Shown here: positions 41,099 to 55,010 of the stretch, in pieces
Numbering within the stretch: position 1 is the first letter of the stretch
How the letters are laid out: each line of letters begins with the position of its first letter
Origin: Chrysomallon squamiferum
Lineage: Eukaryota; Mollusca; Gastropoda; Neomphalida; Peltospiridae
Assembly (NCBI GenBank): GCA_012295275.1
Contig: CM022670.1
Coordinates: forward strand, 3,843,264-3,907,263
Reading direction: 5' to 3'
Length of the DNA: 64,000 nucleotides
Position numbers and translations under genes: made by a program
Notes under the pieces: model-generated
Told to the model about the DNA's origin: nothing
Seen by the model: only the letters and a program-made list of their open reading frames with translations
The model's database searches: none

Positions 41099-44000
41099 AG
41101 TCGACTGGGAAGAAAAGAAAACATCACTGATGTAATAATAAGAAGATAATATTATTAAGCTAGGGGTGAAATGTTTACTACATTTTCTTGTTTCCATTTG
41201 TCATCCCTCATTTGTAAATTGATAAATTATTGTGGATGCTATCACCCCTTGATGATGTCATGGACTAGTCAATGTGGAGTGAAGTGGGTAGAATAGACCA
41301 TCCGTCTAGAGGTGAAACTAGCGTTTCATTTGTCACTGTAAATTGATTGGAACTTCATCCCTTCATGTATATTTGTATAGTTGTTATAAGCATCTTATAA
41401 TTCATGTAAATCCCTCATTCATTGATTCATCATCCATCATCATTATCAATCATCAATTCAAGTGAAAATGTATTTAAGTTATGAATGATTGTTGATTTTA
41501 ATAATTATTGAGAGATTTAATATATTTATATACCAAGAGCATCAACTTTTGATACAGATTGTTAATTGTTTGCCAGTATCATTATTATTAATTATTTTTA
41601 ATGTTGTTTTTTTTCCCATTCATTGCGTGTACGAATGTATTTTAAGTAAGACATCTTCACTGTGTTTTAATTCTGTCTGCTTCATCGTATCAGCATTCTC
41701 AAGTCACCACCTTAGTGCCAAAATCTTCTTCACACCTTCCAAAATTTTCAAACTAACAAGTTTTATTAACATAATATATACTGATTCTTTTATTGTGTTT
41801 TTGCTTATTTATTTTTCAAATTTTTTTTTTTTAATATCCATTAGAGAACAATAAATTTTGGTTTAATATTCTTTACTAAATGCAATCTCCATTATTACAA
41901 AATAAGAGCTTGAGGTTTTTTTGCTCTTTTTTTTTTAAACAATAAAACCTGAAGCATATGTAATCATCAATTAACAAATTTTGAAAATCCAAAAAGTAAA
42001 AAATAAACAAAGATCGAGTGATTGTATGACACATTTAAAGTGACTTTTTTCCCCCAGTTGACTTGCAGAGTGCCAGCTGTTTTTCTGGTCCAATTCCCCA
42101 TTGCCTTATTTTAGCAAACAATCAGTTAATAAATAAACTGTACTTTAGGCAAAGAAATTGACAGAGTATGACATACCAGCACAGTTATTTTGACCTTTTC
42201 TCCTTTAATTTTTATATTTATATATAAATGTATATACATACACATAATTTTACTTCTATTGCATTTTTTCTGCTTTTATTAAAATGTATTTTCAAAATTT
42301 TTATCCAGAATTTAAACATTAATTTTTCTGTACTTTTAAAATAACTTTAATTCATCTGTCTAACACAATGGTAACATTCCATTAAAACAAAATCAATAAT
42401 TTTTCATTAACTAAGTTTTTAAAAAAAAAAATTCTCTCACCTTTCATACATATAGTATTTATATATATATACATACATATATATATGTATTACGAACTAT
42501 GCAGGAAATTGTTTTGCACAATCAAAATATTTACAGTGAAATAATGTGTGTTTATTTTTGTGGTAAAGCTAAAGGTGTGTGACTGAGTGCACTTATATTT
42601 TTCAGTCTGTTTTTAGCAAAGCTACTAAAACAAAAAACATAATAATAAATTTTAAAATTCTGCTGACCAAGATCTAAGTTTTATAAGTCTATTAGAGTGA
42701 GCAGAAATAAATAAATAAATTTTAACACACACAAACATAACACACTGGAGATAATGGAATATGTTTTTGTATTATTTTTTTATTATTATTATTATTATTA
42801 TTGTTTTCCTTAAATAAATTTTCTGACATAAATTTTTCAATAGAATTCTGTTTTAAGAATGTGGGTGAAAATAAATGTATGATAATAGATTTACCTACTT
42901 CTTGCTGGAGTTTAAACACAATAGTAAACTGGTTTATGATCCCTGTTTTATTATTATTATTATTATTATGATTATAAACAGAGTGATTTCTATATTCAGA
43001 CTGGCATTTAATGTTACAAAAGTAAATATTTTCAATCTGTATTTAGTGGAAAAAAGACCACAGGAAAGGAAAATACAAACATACATGTGTGTATGTTTAT
43101 AATAAAAAAAATTATTGATTCAAATACAAGAACTGCCTTAAATTAATCGGTAAAATATAAAGTAACTGTACAATTCAAATGCTGGCAAATATAATGTGAA
43201 ACTTACGGTTAAGTAACAAATACAGAATGTATCAGAGTTGTGTTCTTGGCATTAAACTTTGTATAGATGTACATAGTTGTTACATGCTTTTTGTGTGGGC
43301 CAAACTTTCTGTTGTCTTCAAATGATGATCAATATTTGACTTAAATGTTTATCTTTTTTAATTTTTTTTATTTCTTTCTTTCTCCAACAAAACATTAATC
43401 TGATTAATTCTTGCTTGTTAACTGCATGTTTATTAATGAGATGATTTTTTAAAATAAATTTAAAGAGGTTAATTCTTAAAATTAAATTTTGATGTTCATA
43501 TTTATTATTTTTCTTGTTGCAGTATGTTCATATTTAAAAATGTTAATCCATTTTTTAAATATCACTTGAAATTATTTTAATTTTCTCTATTTCATTAATA
43601 ATGAAATTAAGGTTGATGTTTGAAGAAGGTGATTAAGAATTGTTACCTTTGTTATTTTAAACTGATGATTATTTGAAACTTAGTAAGAAAAATAAATATA
43701 TAAGAACAGGTATTTATTGGGATTAGATTTTTTAGTCCATCTATTATAATTACCTATATGATTCTTATTATTTAAGTGAAAATTATTTTATAGCAATCAG
43801 CCAAAATATTTTTTTTATAATTTTTTTTATTATTATATATATATTTTTGCTTTATAAATTACTTTTGCAGACATTTTTAATGCAAGTACAAATATCCTAT
43901 TATCAAAACACATTCATTATTTTGTTTGTCCAGTATTATTCACGTTAAGAAACTCCTAATGAAACACCTTCATACATTCAGACAATCTGAGTGACTGTGA

Positions 44001-44535
44001 AACGAAATTTCTTGATTAAAAACAAATCTTTGTACTGTTTTAAAAATTACTGAAAATATTCCAGTAAACGGAAAACGATAAAGGCTTTAAATTGGTCGTT
44101 TTTAGATGATTTGAAAAATACAATTTAATGTTTTGTTAGGCTTGTTTTATGTTGTATCAGCTTAGACTATACTGCCAAACATAATGATGGACATTTTTGA
44201 AGATACTCCGAGTTTAAAAACTCAGAAAAATTGATTAAGATGTGAATGCAGATTTCTAATTATCGTATTCCTAAACAGCTTAATAACATTTTGTTACCCT
44301 CACTTCATAAACACACATCACAGTATTTCAGTATTGAAAGTGACAGAAAATAAACAATTCTTTAACAATTTATTGTTTATCAGTAAAATAATTATTACAG
44401 ATAAAATTAAATTTTTGTGGAAAAATATGAAATGAATGTTAAATCTATTTTTTAACTTCTGACGGTCTCATGCAGTTGTGAATTGCCGTGTTCTTTGCTG
44501 TATGATAATAAACCAGCTTTGTGCTGCTAGAATCT
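40763..44535 (+). other. TFAP4 3'UTR (proximal and distal ends possible)
   Basis: AATAAA at 41850-41855 would give a 1.1-kb 3'UTR. A stronger site is AATAAA at 44507-44512, followed within about 25 nt by TTGTGGTTTTGTGTTT (GU-rich), giving about 3.75 kb. The stretch has a TGTACATA Pumilio-type element (43268-43275), poly(T) at 41063-41093 and (ATT)n tracts. No other gene is seen. Confidence 0.5.
44507..44512 (+). terminator. Candidate distal poly(A) signal of TFAP4
   Basis: Canonical AATAAA with a downstream GU-rich element, the best such pairing after the TFAP4 stop. Confidence 0.45.
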
Positions 44536-45865
44536 TGTGGTTTTGTGTTTTATTCTTATTCCTATTAGTACTGCCAGGATGAAAGTTTTGTGGACATACA
44601 TTTATTACACTTTTCATAAAGTACTTAAAGGGGTTTCTAAATCTCAGAATACATTGAAATAAGAAATTGTTTTTATGACGAGGTAATTGTTGTTTGTCTA
44701 GTTTAACTTGTTTTCTTCCTAATAAGGATGCGACTTTCCCAGCTTTTTAATTGTGAATTTTAAAACATTTGGTACAGAATAAAATACTCTAACCTTGAAA
44801 GGGGCTGAGGTTTCAAAATGAATACGACATTTGAATACAAACGATTTAACATGTGTTTTAAGCATTTTGTTACAGTCATAAAAAAAAAACCCACGTATGT
44901 CTAGGTTTCATTCCAAATTACAGATGTCAATGTTCTAAAGACATTATTTCGCATTCTGGTAGGAAATATAGGTGAAATATGTAACAGTACATCCAGATGA
45001 GAGAATGGGATTTTGCAGTCTTGTCTTAAGAAAGCTATTTTCGGTGTTTTAAATGTATCTAACAGGCACAAGCATATATTCCTATTGTTGTAAGATGTAT
45101 GGTAATCCATGTTTCTGATGGTGAATTCATTTCAGTATGTACGCTCTTACAATGAGGAATTCAGGTAATGTTCACTACAAAAGGTGTACACTGTGAAAAG
45201 GAAATCTAAACCAAAAAAAAAATTAAAAAATAATCCTACATTTTTGTTTGAATGTACTTTATAGATGTCCTCTCACGCCAATTTAACTGATGAAGTTTAT
45301 GGCATTCAGCCAAACAGAAGAATGTTTCTAATACATGATTCATCCTTATCAAGGGTGTGGATTGTCTTGTGATGGAAGCTCTGAAGAGAGTCATTATGTT
45401 TTGTATTTTCTTATCTGCTTGTTTTTATCGAGGTTTATTGCGCGTTTAAAGGTACAGAGTTAAAATGTAAAAATAAATAAAAACTCTTAATTACAGAGCC
45501 GAGGACTGCACTAACCCTTCTGAAAGCAGTGTTCCATTTAATGTGGTGTCTCATTTCACCGATTGTCGTCTCTTGAGTTTGTATTTTATTCGATAAAAAT
45601 TACGGTATCGCGGCTTTTCTCTTTCATATTAATTTTTAAACACCGCCCTGGAAAAAAACAAACAAAAAAATTCTCTAATGTAGATATAATACGTACTTAA
45701 ATATTCAGATGTGACGACAATAACAAAAAAAAAAAAGAAAAAAATAAGAAGAAAACAACAACAAACAAAAAATAATAATAATGATAATGAAACAACATAA
45801 AAATAATAACGCGTATTTGACATCTGATAACGATGCTTTATAAAATGCTGATATATCACTCGTTA
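44536..45865. other. Intergenic DNA downstream of TFAP4
   Basis: Moderately complex AT-rich DNA with an A-rich tract at 45725-45780; no gene recognised. Confidence 0.7.
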
Positions 45866-45869
45866 CTTC

Positions 45870-46330
45870 TGACGATTCATATACAACTGGTAATCACGAC
45901 GACATCAAACTTCTCTCTCTCTCTCTCACTTTGCGTCTGAGTTTATACTGGAACGGGAACGTATCGGCTTGTCATTCGTCGTAATTAAGGGTCTGAGTTT
46001 GTCTGCCTGAACTGATCAAACTTCCGAGGATTTGAATAGCGTTGCCTTACATCAGAAATACAGCCGTGTTATCAGGACGTCTTGACCAGGGTCGTATCAC
46101 CGCGTATCATCATCATCGTCATCATCCTATCACATGACGCAACGACGTTGCGCAAACATCCGCATACTACGTATTAACCAGTCACAGTTAATTTGCTGTT
46201 TTTCCTTGTGAGTGTGTAATTCTTATTACGTCTCCACAAACTGTTCGACCATGCTTGTCCTGGGCTCGAAGCTTATTTATTTACAAGCATAACGATGTTG
46301 TTTGTATCGTCTTCTTTGCGGTTTCTAATT
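45870..46330. promoter_or_regulatory. Complex island with C/EBP-CRE palindromes
   Basis: TGACGCAACGACGTTGCGCAA run near 46135-46155 nests a 13-bp palindrome (46139-46151) and TTGCGCAA (46148-46155). Promoter or enhancer possible; no exon found. Confidence 0.3.
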
Positions 46331-46511
46331 ATCACTATATTATAATAGCTTATATTTAGATGCACGTTTTATTTGTCTACTGAAGGCACAACTCATTATC
46401 AAATGTACTTTAAACCGGATGACCCAAAGTATGCATTTAGTTTTAAAGTGGTTGTAACTATGAAACTACTTTATTATCAAGACATTATGTATTATCTATA
46501 TATATATATAT

Positions 46512-46514
<3 letters not shown>

Positions 46515-46598
<84 letters not shown>
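46515..46598. repeat. (GA)n microsatellite
   Basis: About 40 perfect GA units on the plus strand, followed by ATT units. Confidence 0.98.
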
Positions 46599-46601
<3 letters not shown>

Positions 46602-47034
46602 TATTATTATTTTCACCCTCTTGACTTTTCTATTTTATTTCTTTGAACGTGTATACACGGGGTGGGCGGGTGGTATCGTTGTTCGCCTCTGGAGTGTGGG
46701 TGAACGGGTGCCATACGTTCGTGTCTCGCAGGAGCATCTGATGTTTTTGTTGTGGTTAATGGACTCTAACATGTTGTGCCAGTGCTTTCAGAATACTGTC
46801 CATGTGCAGAGTGTAATCAGAAGTAATTAAGGCAATAGAATATTCATTCCTGAATAAATACATACACACATATATAAAAATCATGGATAGATAGATCGAT
46901 AGGTTATATGAGTAAACATACATACACATATACGAAACAGGCAGACGTATAATTATTAAAGTACCGCTTGTTTATTTTTTCTTATTATTTTTTTTATTTT
47001 TTTTTTTTTTTTTTTTTTTTTAACTCTTTTTGGC

Positions 47035-47345
47035 CCACTTACTGTGCGTCTAGATTCAGAACGTGTTTACAATATGTCGTTGTGTACCGCTATTCAAGCA
47101 GAAGTCGATGGTTGTTGTGTCTGGCGCACAGCGACAACAGCCCATCGTCAGCGACAGTCCATTGATGCTGCAGTTCTGGTAACCTGATAATTACGCTGGC
47201 CAGCTGTGCACTAGTACAACACGTGCAGCTGGGATCAGCAGGCAGTCTGTCGTAATGATCTACATCGACATAATTAAATAGCTGACACGTTCTGCATAAC
47301 CGTAGGTGGATAGAGTGAGACAGATTTTCGTAGACTGTTGTTGTT
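47035..47345. promoter_or_regulatory. Complex island with clustered E-boxes
   Basis: CAGCTG (47201-47206), CACGTG (47220-47225) and CAGCTG (47226-47231) occur in 31 bp. CAGCTG is the symmetric AP-4 site. The island lies 2.7 kb past the distal TFAP4 end. Confidence 0.4.
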
Positions 47346-47726
47346 GTTGTTGTTGTTCTTGTCGTTAAGTGTCACATGGTGGTTGCTGACCGTGTAATTT
47401 AAAGTGTGTCTAAGTGTATATGTGTGTATGTGTGTGTGTGTTTGTTTTGTTTTTGTTGATACGTATGTCCGTATTTATGTACAGATAGACAGACAGATAG
47501 GTAGATGTATAGATGGACAAATGGACGGATGGATGAATGTATGGATAGATGGATGGATTGATCAATAGGTAAATGGAATTCGGGACTTATAATCAGACTG
47601 ATAGAAAGACAGATAAAAAAAACAACAAACTGTTTATCATAATTTTAAACAGTAAATAAAATAAAATAAAATAAAAATAGAAATAGAAATAAAAAATAAA
47701 ATTAAAATTAAAATTAAATGTAATAA

Positions 47727-47757
<31 letters not shown>

Positions 47758-48189
47758 AAGGAGGAATAAAAAGGAAATAAAAGACATCAATACGACGCTG
47801 TTGATAACAGGACTGTCAGTAGTAACACTTGTTCCGAGTTTCCTCTCGACAAATACAAGGAAATGAAATAATTGTAATAATGATGAATTTTTATTTCTAA
47901 ATTCCAGTTTAAATGAGTAAAATGTTTTTCATGACAAAAATTAAGTGTATATTAAAGAATTTCATAACATAAAAATTATTTCTGAAAAATATATCTTGAT
48001 TTTATTTATTATTATTATTTTTTTATCATTAATATTCTCAACAATTTTACTACGAAAAATATCACCATCATAAACTTCTTTTTTTTCATTATTATTATTA
48101 TTATATTATATTCATCATCATCATCATCATCAATTATTATCACAATCACAGCCATCCATCGTCACCGACAACAGTATTGTTATTATCCT

Positions 48190-48620
48190 GAAATAAGCGC
48201 AAGGCGTCATAGAAGGGCAAAAATAAGGAAATCACCCAAACAAATGACAGATACCACTGGAAACAGCAGACGACGTAATTATCCACAGATCAAGTAAGTA
48301 GATCTCGAAGACGTATCAATGCCGCGGAGATGCGAGGCAAGCCTTGCCTCGGTCGATGATGGGCAAACGGCAGAGTCTACTAGCGATCAAATATGTGTGG
48401 CAGGAGCCAGGGCATGGTGACACCACGTTACCTTGAAGACAATAACAAGGTCAGACTGTCTAGCACGAATACAAATAAAATAGTATCAGACGAGATTGTA
48501 AGTTGGGGCGGGCAGGCGGTCTGCGTTTCACTAAAAGCAGACGATCAGTTCGTGATTGTCTGGCGCAAGTCTAGCTGTCGCAGAATAAAAAAAAATATAT
48601 TTATAATTGTTTTTATACAA
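48190..48620. promoter_or_regulatory. Complex island with 19-bp palindrome
   Basis: CGAGGCAAGCCTTGCCTCG (48333-48351) is a perfect inverted repeat around one base. Surrounding DNA is mixed in composition. A 79-codon ATG frame starts at 48393 but has no recognisable product. Confidence 0.25.
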
Positions 48621-48685
48621 GGAAAGTACTGATAATTTCAGTAAGTAATAAAAAAATATTTCGCTGCTCTGAGTATTGCAGCATG

Positions 48686-48718
<33 letters not shown>

Positions 48719-49088
48719 TTATTTTTAAATCTATACACATGAGTATATGTAAATGTATATTAATGTGTTGTTAAAAGCAAGTGTCACGTTATTGGATAAT
48801 GGCGGTATATAAATGTCAGGTACTGTGACTGTTCTTTACGATGTGCGTTTGTGGATTTAGCCACTGAAAGAGTTATTCTTTTTCCGACTGACAATGATGA
48901 GTGGTTTATGTACACGTGACAAAAGTGAGGATATCGTATATAACTATCGGAACAGCACTGCGGGGCACTGTTCAGAAACAGATCGTAATGGAGAATTTCA
49001 GGTCAAAAGGTCGGACAGAAACTCTCAAAAAGTGGTGGTAGGTTCTCTCGTACAGTTCCAGGAGATAAGAAGGAATAAGCACTATTGG

Positions 49089-49097
<9 letters not shown>

Positions 49098-49164
<67 letters not shown>
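49098..49164. repeat. (CT)n microsatellite
   Basis: Perfect CT units on the plus strand; first of several in 5 kb. Confidence 0.98.
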
Positions 49165-49168
<4 letters not shown>

Positions 49169-50113
49169 GTGTTCTTCTCACATTATATTTACAGCAGTTG
49201 CAGGCACCAGTGTACTAACTGACCAGTTAAAGGATGTCTCAACCCTGGTAAAATTTACGTTCTCATAATTCAGTCATCTCCTGACAGTAACATTTTTTTT
49301 TCTCTCTCTCTCTCCCCGACTCAGGTCGCACGCGCTGACCGAGGTCAGAGGTTGTGCACCTTATGAACTCTTGCCGTAACCACCCGACACTTAACGTCTT
49401 TCTCAGTAGAAATCGCATCAAAATCTCATCTTCGTGTTATTATTTTTCTTTTTCGCTAATAAATTCCTTTACTACCCAAATCTCTGTTTGTCGCTTGTTT
49501 CCCCAACACTCCATTCTGCCCTGCTCCTCCCACTTCTCGCTAATCCCACTCGACTGAAACACGGCGCTGGGTTTCTCATACACATCTCTACAGGGAGGAG
49601 ATTCACGCGAAAAAAAAAAAAAAAAAAAAAAAATTCAAACTATTTCCCACCCTTCTTGTCGAGAAATCAGGCTTAAAATGTAACAGGGTTCCACGTAGGG
49701 GTCTTTTCCAAACAAATTTCTGCTTTTCAGTCTTAGAAAGATATATCTAAGGTCACATTTTTTGAAGATATTTTTTTTTTTTTTTTTTTTTTTTTAAAAA
49801 TGATACAATAGTTTACTGTTTCGCTGAGTCGAGGAACAGCTAGGGTTCAGATGTGGGATGTCCTTTCATCACAGTGTGACGCAGGCCAATCTATTATGTT
49901 ATTCTCCTTATTGTCGTTTCATGACTGCCTTGAAGAAAAGGTATCCATTAGCACTAACAATACGTTGATTGTTATGATATATTATAAAACTGTTCTTTGA
50001 TATAATTATCTTCTCCAAGTGTCACCTACAACTCTTCAGGATGCCCTCGGATTGATTCATTTCAGAAAGAATTACCTACTTAGGTGCTGTGTAAAGTGTA
50101 TTCAAGCTCCTCT

Positions 50114-50181
<68 letters not shown>

Positions 50182-51240
50182 CGTGCTATGTTGCACGAAC
50201 ATCCTCAGTGAGCCCATAGCTATTTTTGCCCGTTCCAGCCAATGGGCCGTGACGGTATTGTCAGAGGCTTGTGATATATTTTATGTTTTCCTGTTTAACC
50301 GACAACAGAGGCCCGCACGTAGTGGGTTTCCTGTATGATTTTATTATATGAGGAAAAAAACGAAAAAACAAACAAAAAAAATCCTGTTATTATTAATGAA
50401 ATGTCATCAGGTGACACTAAATAATGTGTTAATTCATTTGCAAAAAAAGAGTCTAACTCAGTGATACAAAATGATAGGTTATAGTCACTGATTTCAGATA
50501 TATATGGCATTATAGTGCTGAAAAATTAAAATAGTTTTAAAACAATCACAATAACAAATTATCACTTACTTTAGGCCTGGAATAAAAAAAAAAAAACACA
50601 AGTATTTAAATCCTTTCATGACGTCGATAAAATAATACGGTTTGAAATTATTCGTTTCAAATCTCCGAAAATGCAAATTCATAAATATATAATAAAATTG
50701 TCTTTTATAAGGATTATTTTCTGTGGATTGTAATTAAATTTACGATTTTGAAATTTCTATTTTATTTTATGAAATTCTACAAGCAGTCCTTCAGATGTGA
50801 CCAAGCAGAAGATTATTAATATTTTTCTGGTTTTCAATTCTCCATCTCCTTTTTTCCCCAGTACACCTACGCACACATCAAATCACACACAAAACAATCC
50901 ACAGTTACACACTCACAGAGAGACAAAAAAAAAGCCGATCGATCAGTATCTTCTTTTTTTTTTTTTATTGATTTAGGGTTTTTTGATATTTTTTTTTTAT
51001 GTTTTTTTTTTAGTTTTTTTTATTTCAGTCCAAGGTTTCTTCTCCGCCCACATGTTTAATAAAGCTGCGGAAAAGGACACAGAGACTCAAAGTTGAGTGA
51101 TTTTAATGATATTTCAACTAACTCCTCATCGATCTGGTTTTGAATGCCAGTGATGACTAGGTTACTGGGAGAACGACGCCTCAGGATTCTTTCCAGCGTT
51201 TTGTAAATAGCAACACATCTTGTTATCGTAATTGAAGTAT
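49165..51240. other. Mixed intergenic DNA
   Basis: Includes poly(A) at 49610-49632, poly(T) at 49769-49795, and (CT)n at about 50116-50180. A complex stretch around 50180-50330 has CCAATGGGCC. No gene recognised. Confidence 0.7.
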
Positions 51241-51402
51241 AAAAAAAAAAAAAAAAAAAAAAAAGAAAAGAAAAATAAACAGAGAAAAAGAAAAAGAAAA
51301 GAAGAAAGAAAGAAAGAAAAGATAAAAGAAAAGAAAAGAAAAAGACAGAAAAAAAAGAGAAAGATAAAAGAAAAGAAAAGAAAAAGAAAGAAAGAAAGAA
51401 AA
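51241..51402. repeat. Poly(A) plus AAAGA-type purine tract
   Basis: A run of about 23 A followed by 140 bp of A/G-only sequence; open frames there are artefacts of composition. Confidence 0.9.
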
Positions 51403-51572
51403 AACTGTCTTTAGTCGATGATTCCTTTTTTAGGTTATTCATGGGGAAATACGGAACTTCATATTTCAGAAATGAAAATAATTAATTTAACAACAGTAAT
51501 GTGATTTTACTTAATAATGTTATCATTAAAAAATATTTAAAAAGAAAAACTGTGATGTGTTAAATGAACTGT

Positions 51573-51740
51573 GCTATACTATTCTATACTATACTATACT
51601 ATACTATACTATACTATACTATACAATACTATACTATACTATGCTATACTATACTATACTATACTATACTATACTATGCAATGCAATACGATACGATACG
51701 ATACTATACAATACTATACTATACTATTCTATACCATGCT
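51573..51740. repeat. (ACTAT)n pentanucleotide array
   Basis: ACTAT units, some mutated to ACGAT or ATGCA variants. Complementary in sequence to the array at 52990-53165. Confidence 0.95.
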
Positions 51741-51785
51741 CTATATGTAGACAGATACACATATACATACACAGAAACCTATATA

Positions 51786-51786
<1 letters not shown>

Positions 51787-51876
<90 letters not shown>
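51787..51876. repeat. (CT)n microsatellite
   Basis: About 45 perfect units. Confidence 0.98.
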
Positions 51877-51878
<2 letters not shown>

Positions 51879-52286
51879 GTCCAGTGTATTTTTAACGATG
51901 TTTATTACATCACGTTCTTGAGCTGTTACGTTCCACCACTAAATAAACCTACTGCTTCAAATTTAATATCTTTTCAGTTTACAAAATCTCCAAGGAATTA
52001 CAAAGTTCTTGAATTAAATCAACACGATGAATAATTTAACGGACTAGTATTTGGACAAAAATTTAAATACAAGAAAAAAAATAAAAAATACCACCCCCTA
52101 GCAAGATGTGATAATTGGCAATTACGAATTGAAACTGTTAAGCTATTCTTGTTGAGCAGTGCATTGAAACACGTGCTGAGTCAAACTATTTGATTTACGT
52201 TAATGTTATCTTTTTTTATTATTATTTTTGGGGAGGTATAAAACCACTTGCAAAGAATTCTAATCAAGGTTTTTTTTTTTTTTATT

Positions 52287-52388
<102 letters not shown>

Positions 52389-52989
52389 AAGTACAAGCCC
52401 AAAATACATACATATAAAAAAGTATCAGTTTTCTATTTTGAGTTTCAAGCTGTAAAAAACCCATTCCGTACACTCCGGAAATGATAAACGTCATCGTAAT
52501 CAAATGTGAAAAACCGAAACAAAAATTAATCATTGTTATAATTTTTTTCCTTAATGATATATATAATTATTGTGTATATAAGTGTTTCAACAGCCTGCAT
52601 AGGAAGTGTTCCAGAGAGAAGTGAATGTTACCACAATAGCACTTGAAGTTCATAACCATTCATTCAGAATAATCTATTTGACGCAGTAATTTGATTCGTG
52701 CCGAGTACTACACAGAGCGGAAGTGTTACTGTAATAAAACGCCATTTTTATCATTCGTAACAAATCCGGACATACCCGAATGACTTGGTCTCTCAATTCT
52801 GATAGTTCCTTCTATCTCTCTCTCTCTCTCTCTCTCTCTCCCCCCCTCCCCCGTCTCTTCCTATCCCTCACTCTCTTTATCTCTCTATTCTACCTTTCCT
52901 TCTCTCTGTTTTCGCCTCGTTGTTATATATTACATTTATTCTTTCCTTTTTTTCGTTTGTTTCTATCGCTGTCTCTCTGGGTCTTTCTG

Positions 52990-53165
52990 TATAGCATGGT
53001 ATGGTATGGTATGGTATAGTATAGTATGGTTTGGTATGGTATGGTATGGTATAGTATAGTATAGTATAGTATAGTATAGTACAGTATAACATAGTATAGA
53101 CAGTACAATATTGTATAATACAGCATAATAATGTACAATATAATATAGTATTATATTCTACAGCA
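52990..53165. repeat. (GGTAT)n/(AGTAT)n pentanucleotide array
   Basis: GGTAT units grading into AGTAT then degenerate ACAATATT-type units. AGTAT on this strand is the reverse complement of the ATACT units at 51573-51740. Confidence 0.95.
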
Positions 53166-53812
53166 TTGTATTTCTGTCTCTCTCTCTCTAACATATATAG
53201 CTGCACTTTCTAACTCTCCTTTACCATTTTTTTTATCTTTCTCTCGCTCTTTCTCACTCCCTCCCACTCAGTTTTGTAATCTTTCCTTTTCTTTTTCTGT
53301 TTAAATTTCGTTCTTTTTCTGAACGTCTGTCTCTCTTTCGAACTCATTCGTTCATTCTTTGACTCTCTCTCTTTCCTTTTGTTTGTCTCTCTTTGAATAT
53401 GTCTCTCATTCACTCACCAATTCACATCCATTAATTATTAAAAACAACAACAGTCCGTTTAAACTGCGTTATAATATATTTGATTAAAAATGATTAGAAA
53501 AGATATTATTAAGTCTCCTGGCTATAGTTTTTCAGGCTAATTAGTGTATTGTGTTCTAGATAATGGATTCATTTTTATCATTATAAATACCCAAGAGTGA
53601 TAAGCTTTAATGGTGCCGTTTGGATAAAACGAATCACCAGGGGAGACAAAGAAGATTAATGTATTAAACTGATATTTAAGGTATTTGACTGTTTTATATG
53701 AAAATTGAATTTAAAAAAATATAATAACAATGAAAAATGAATGTGAATAAATTTGGTCTATTGTTATTTTGGGAGTTTTATATACTGTAATTTTTTGTTG
53801 TGTTTATTTTGT

Positions 53813-54010
<198 letters not shown>

Positions 54011-54179
54011 TCGCTCATCTTTATCATCTTTCCTCATGATCGTCATAATCATCATCATCATCATCATTACCATCATCGTTTAAAAAACATTAACAACATA
54101 ATTATCTTCTTTATAAGCAAAGTGTTTCAAGAATACAAAAATGCTTGTATTTATATGTGCATTAAATATAACGTCAAAT

Positions 54180-54460
54180 AAATGTTCAGGCACGCTCATC
54201 GTGGACCACACGGCGCATGCATGTCTGTCTGATGATGCCCGGTGACTGAATGCTGGATAAAACGCACGAGTGCTTCATTTATTTTTAGACTCGTTTGTAA
54301 TATCACTTTGATGAATGGGCGTTTAGTCTGATGAATGGCGGCATAGACAAGAATCGCCAACCCAGGTCACGTGACCACGTCGTTATTCACCTGTCACCGT
54401 TCTGTCGTTACGAGGCGTTACTCATTCGACTGTGACGTCTCAGTGCGTTTGATATATTCA
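54180..54460. promoter_or_regulatory. Complex island with palindromic GGTCACGTGACC
   Basis: 12-bp perfect palindrome at 54365-54376 (USF/MITF/TFE-type E-box), plus CACCTGTCACC and TGTGACGTCTCAG nearby. Stands out sharply from adjacent repeats. Confidence 0.4.
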
Positions 54461-54722
54461 CATATAAATAAATAAGTAGATTTTTCTTTTCTTTTCTTTT
54501 TAAAGTCTGAGTGGGTAAATTTTGCTGTTTATATCACAAAATTGCTGGTGGGTGCCCTTCATGGGATACGTATGACCTTTGTTTGAGAAATGTATATTAT
54601 TTAATTCATCGGGTTTTTTTTGGGGGGGGGGTTTGTTGTTGTTTTGTTTTTTATTTGCTTTGCTTTTACAGTCTAGTAATTCGTGCGTGACAGAAGAAAA
54701 AACAAATTTTATATTATATTCA

Positions 54723-55010
54723 AATATGTATGTATGTATGTGTGTGTGTATGTATGTATGTATGTATGTATGTATGTATGTATGAGTGTATGTATGTGTG
54801 TGTGTGTGTCTGTGTGTATGTATGTAAGTATGTATGTGTATGTATGTGTGTGTATGTATGTAAGTATGTATGTGTATGTATGTGTGTGTATGTATGTAAG
54901 TATGTATGTGTGTGTATGTATGTAAGTGTGTATGTGTATGTATGTATGTAAGTATGTATGTGTATGTATGTGTGTGTATGTATGTAAGTATGTATGTGTA
55001 TGTATGTATA
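54723..55010. repeat. (GTAT)n tetranucleotide array
   Basis: Hierarchical array: GTAT/GTGT units with a higher-order block of about 34-60 bp (GTATGTAAGTATGTATGTGTATGTATGTGT) repeated several times. Confidence 0.95.

Noticed and set aside
46655-46730. Faint tRNA-like SINE head (GGTGGTATCGTT... then GTTCGTGTCTCGC)
   Set aside because: Too degenerate in both boxes to support without a copy-number search.
48393-48632. 79-codon ATG frame
   Set aside because: Its C-terminal part is A/T-run derived (KKNIFIIVFIQ) and there is no recognisable domain.
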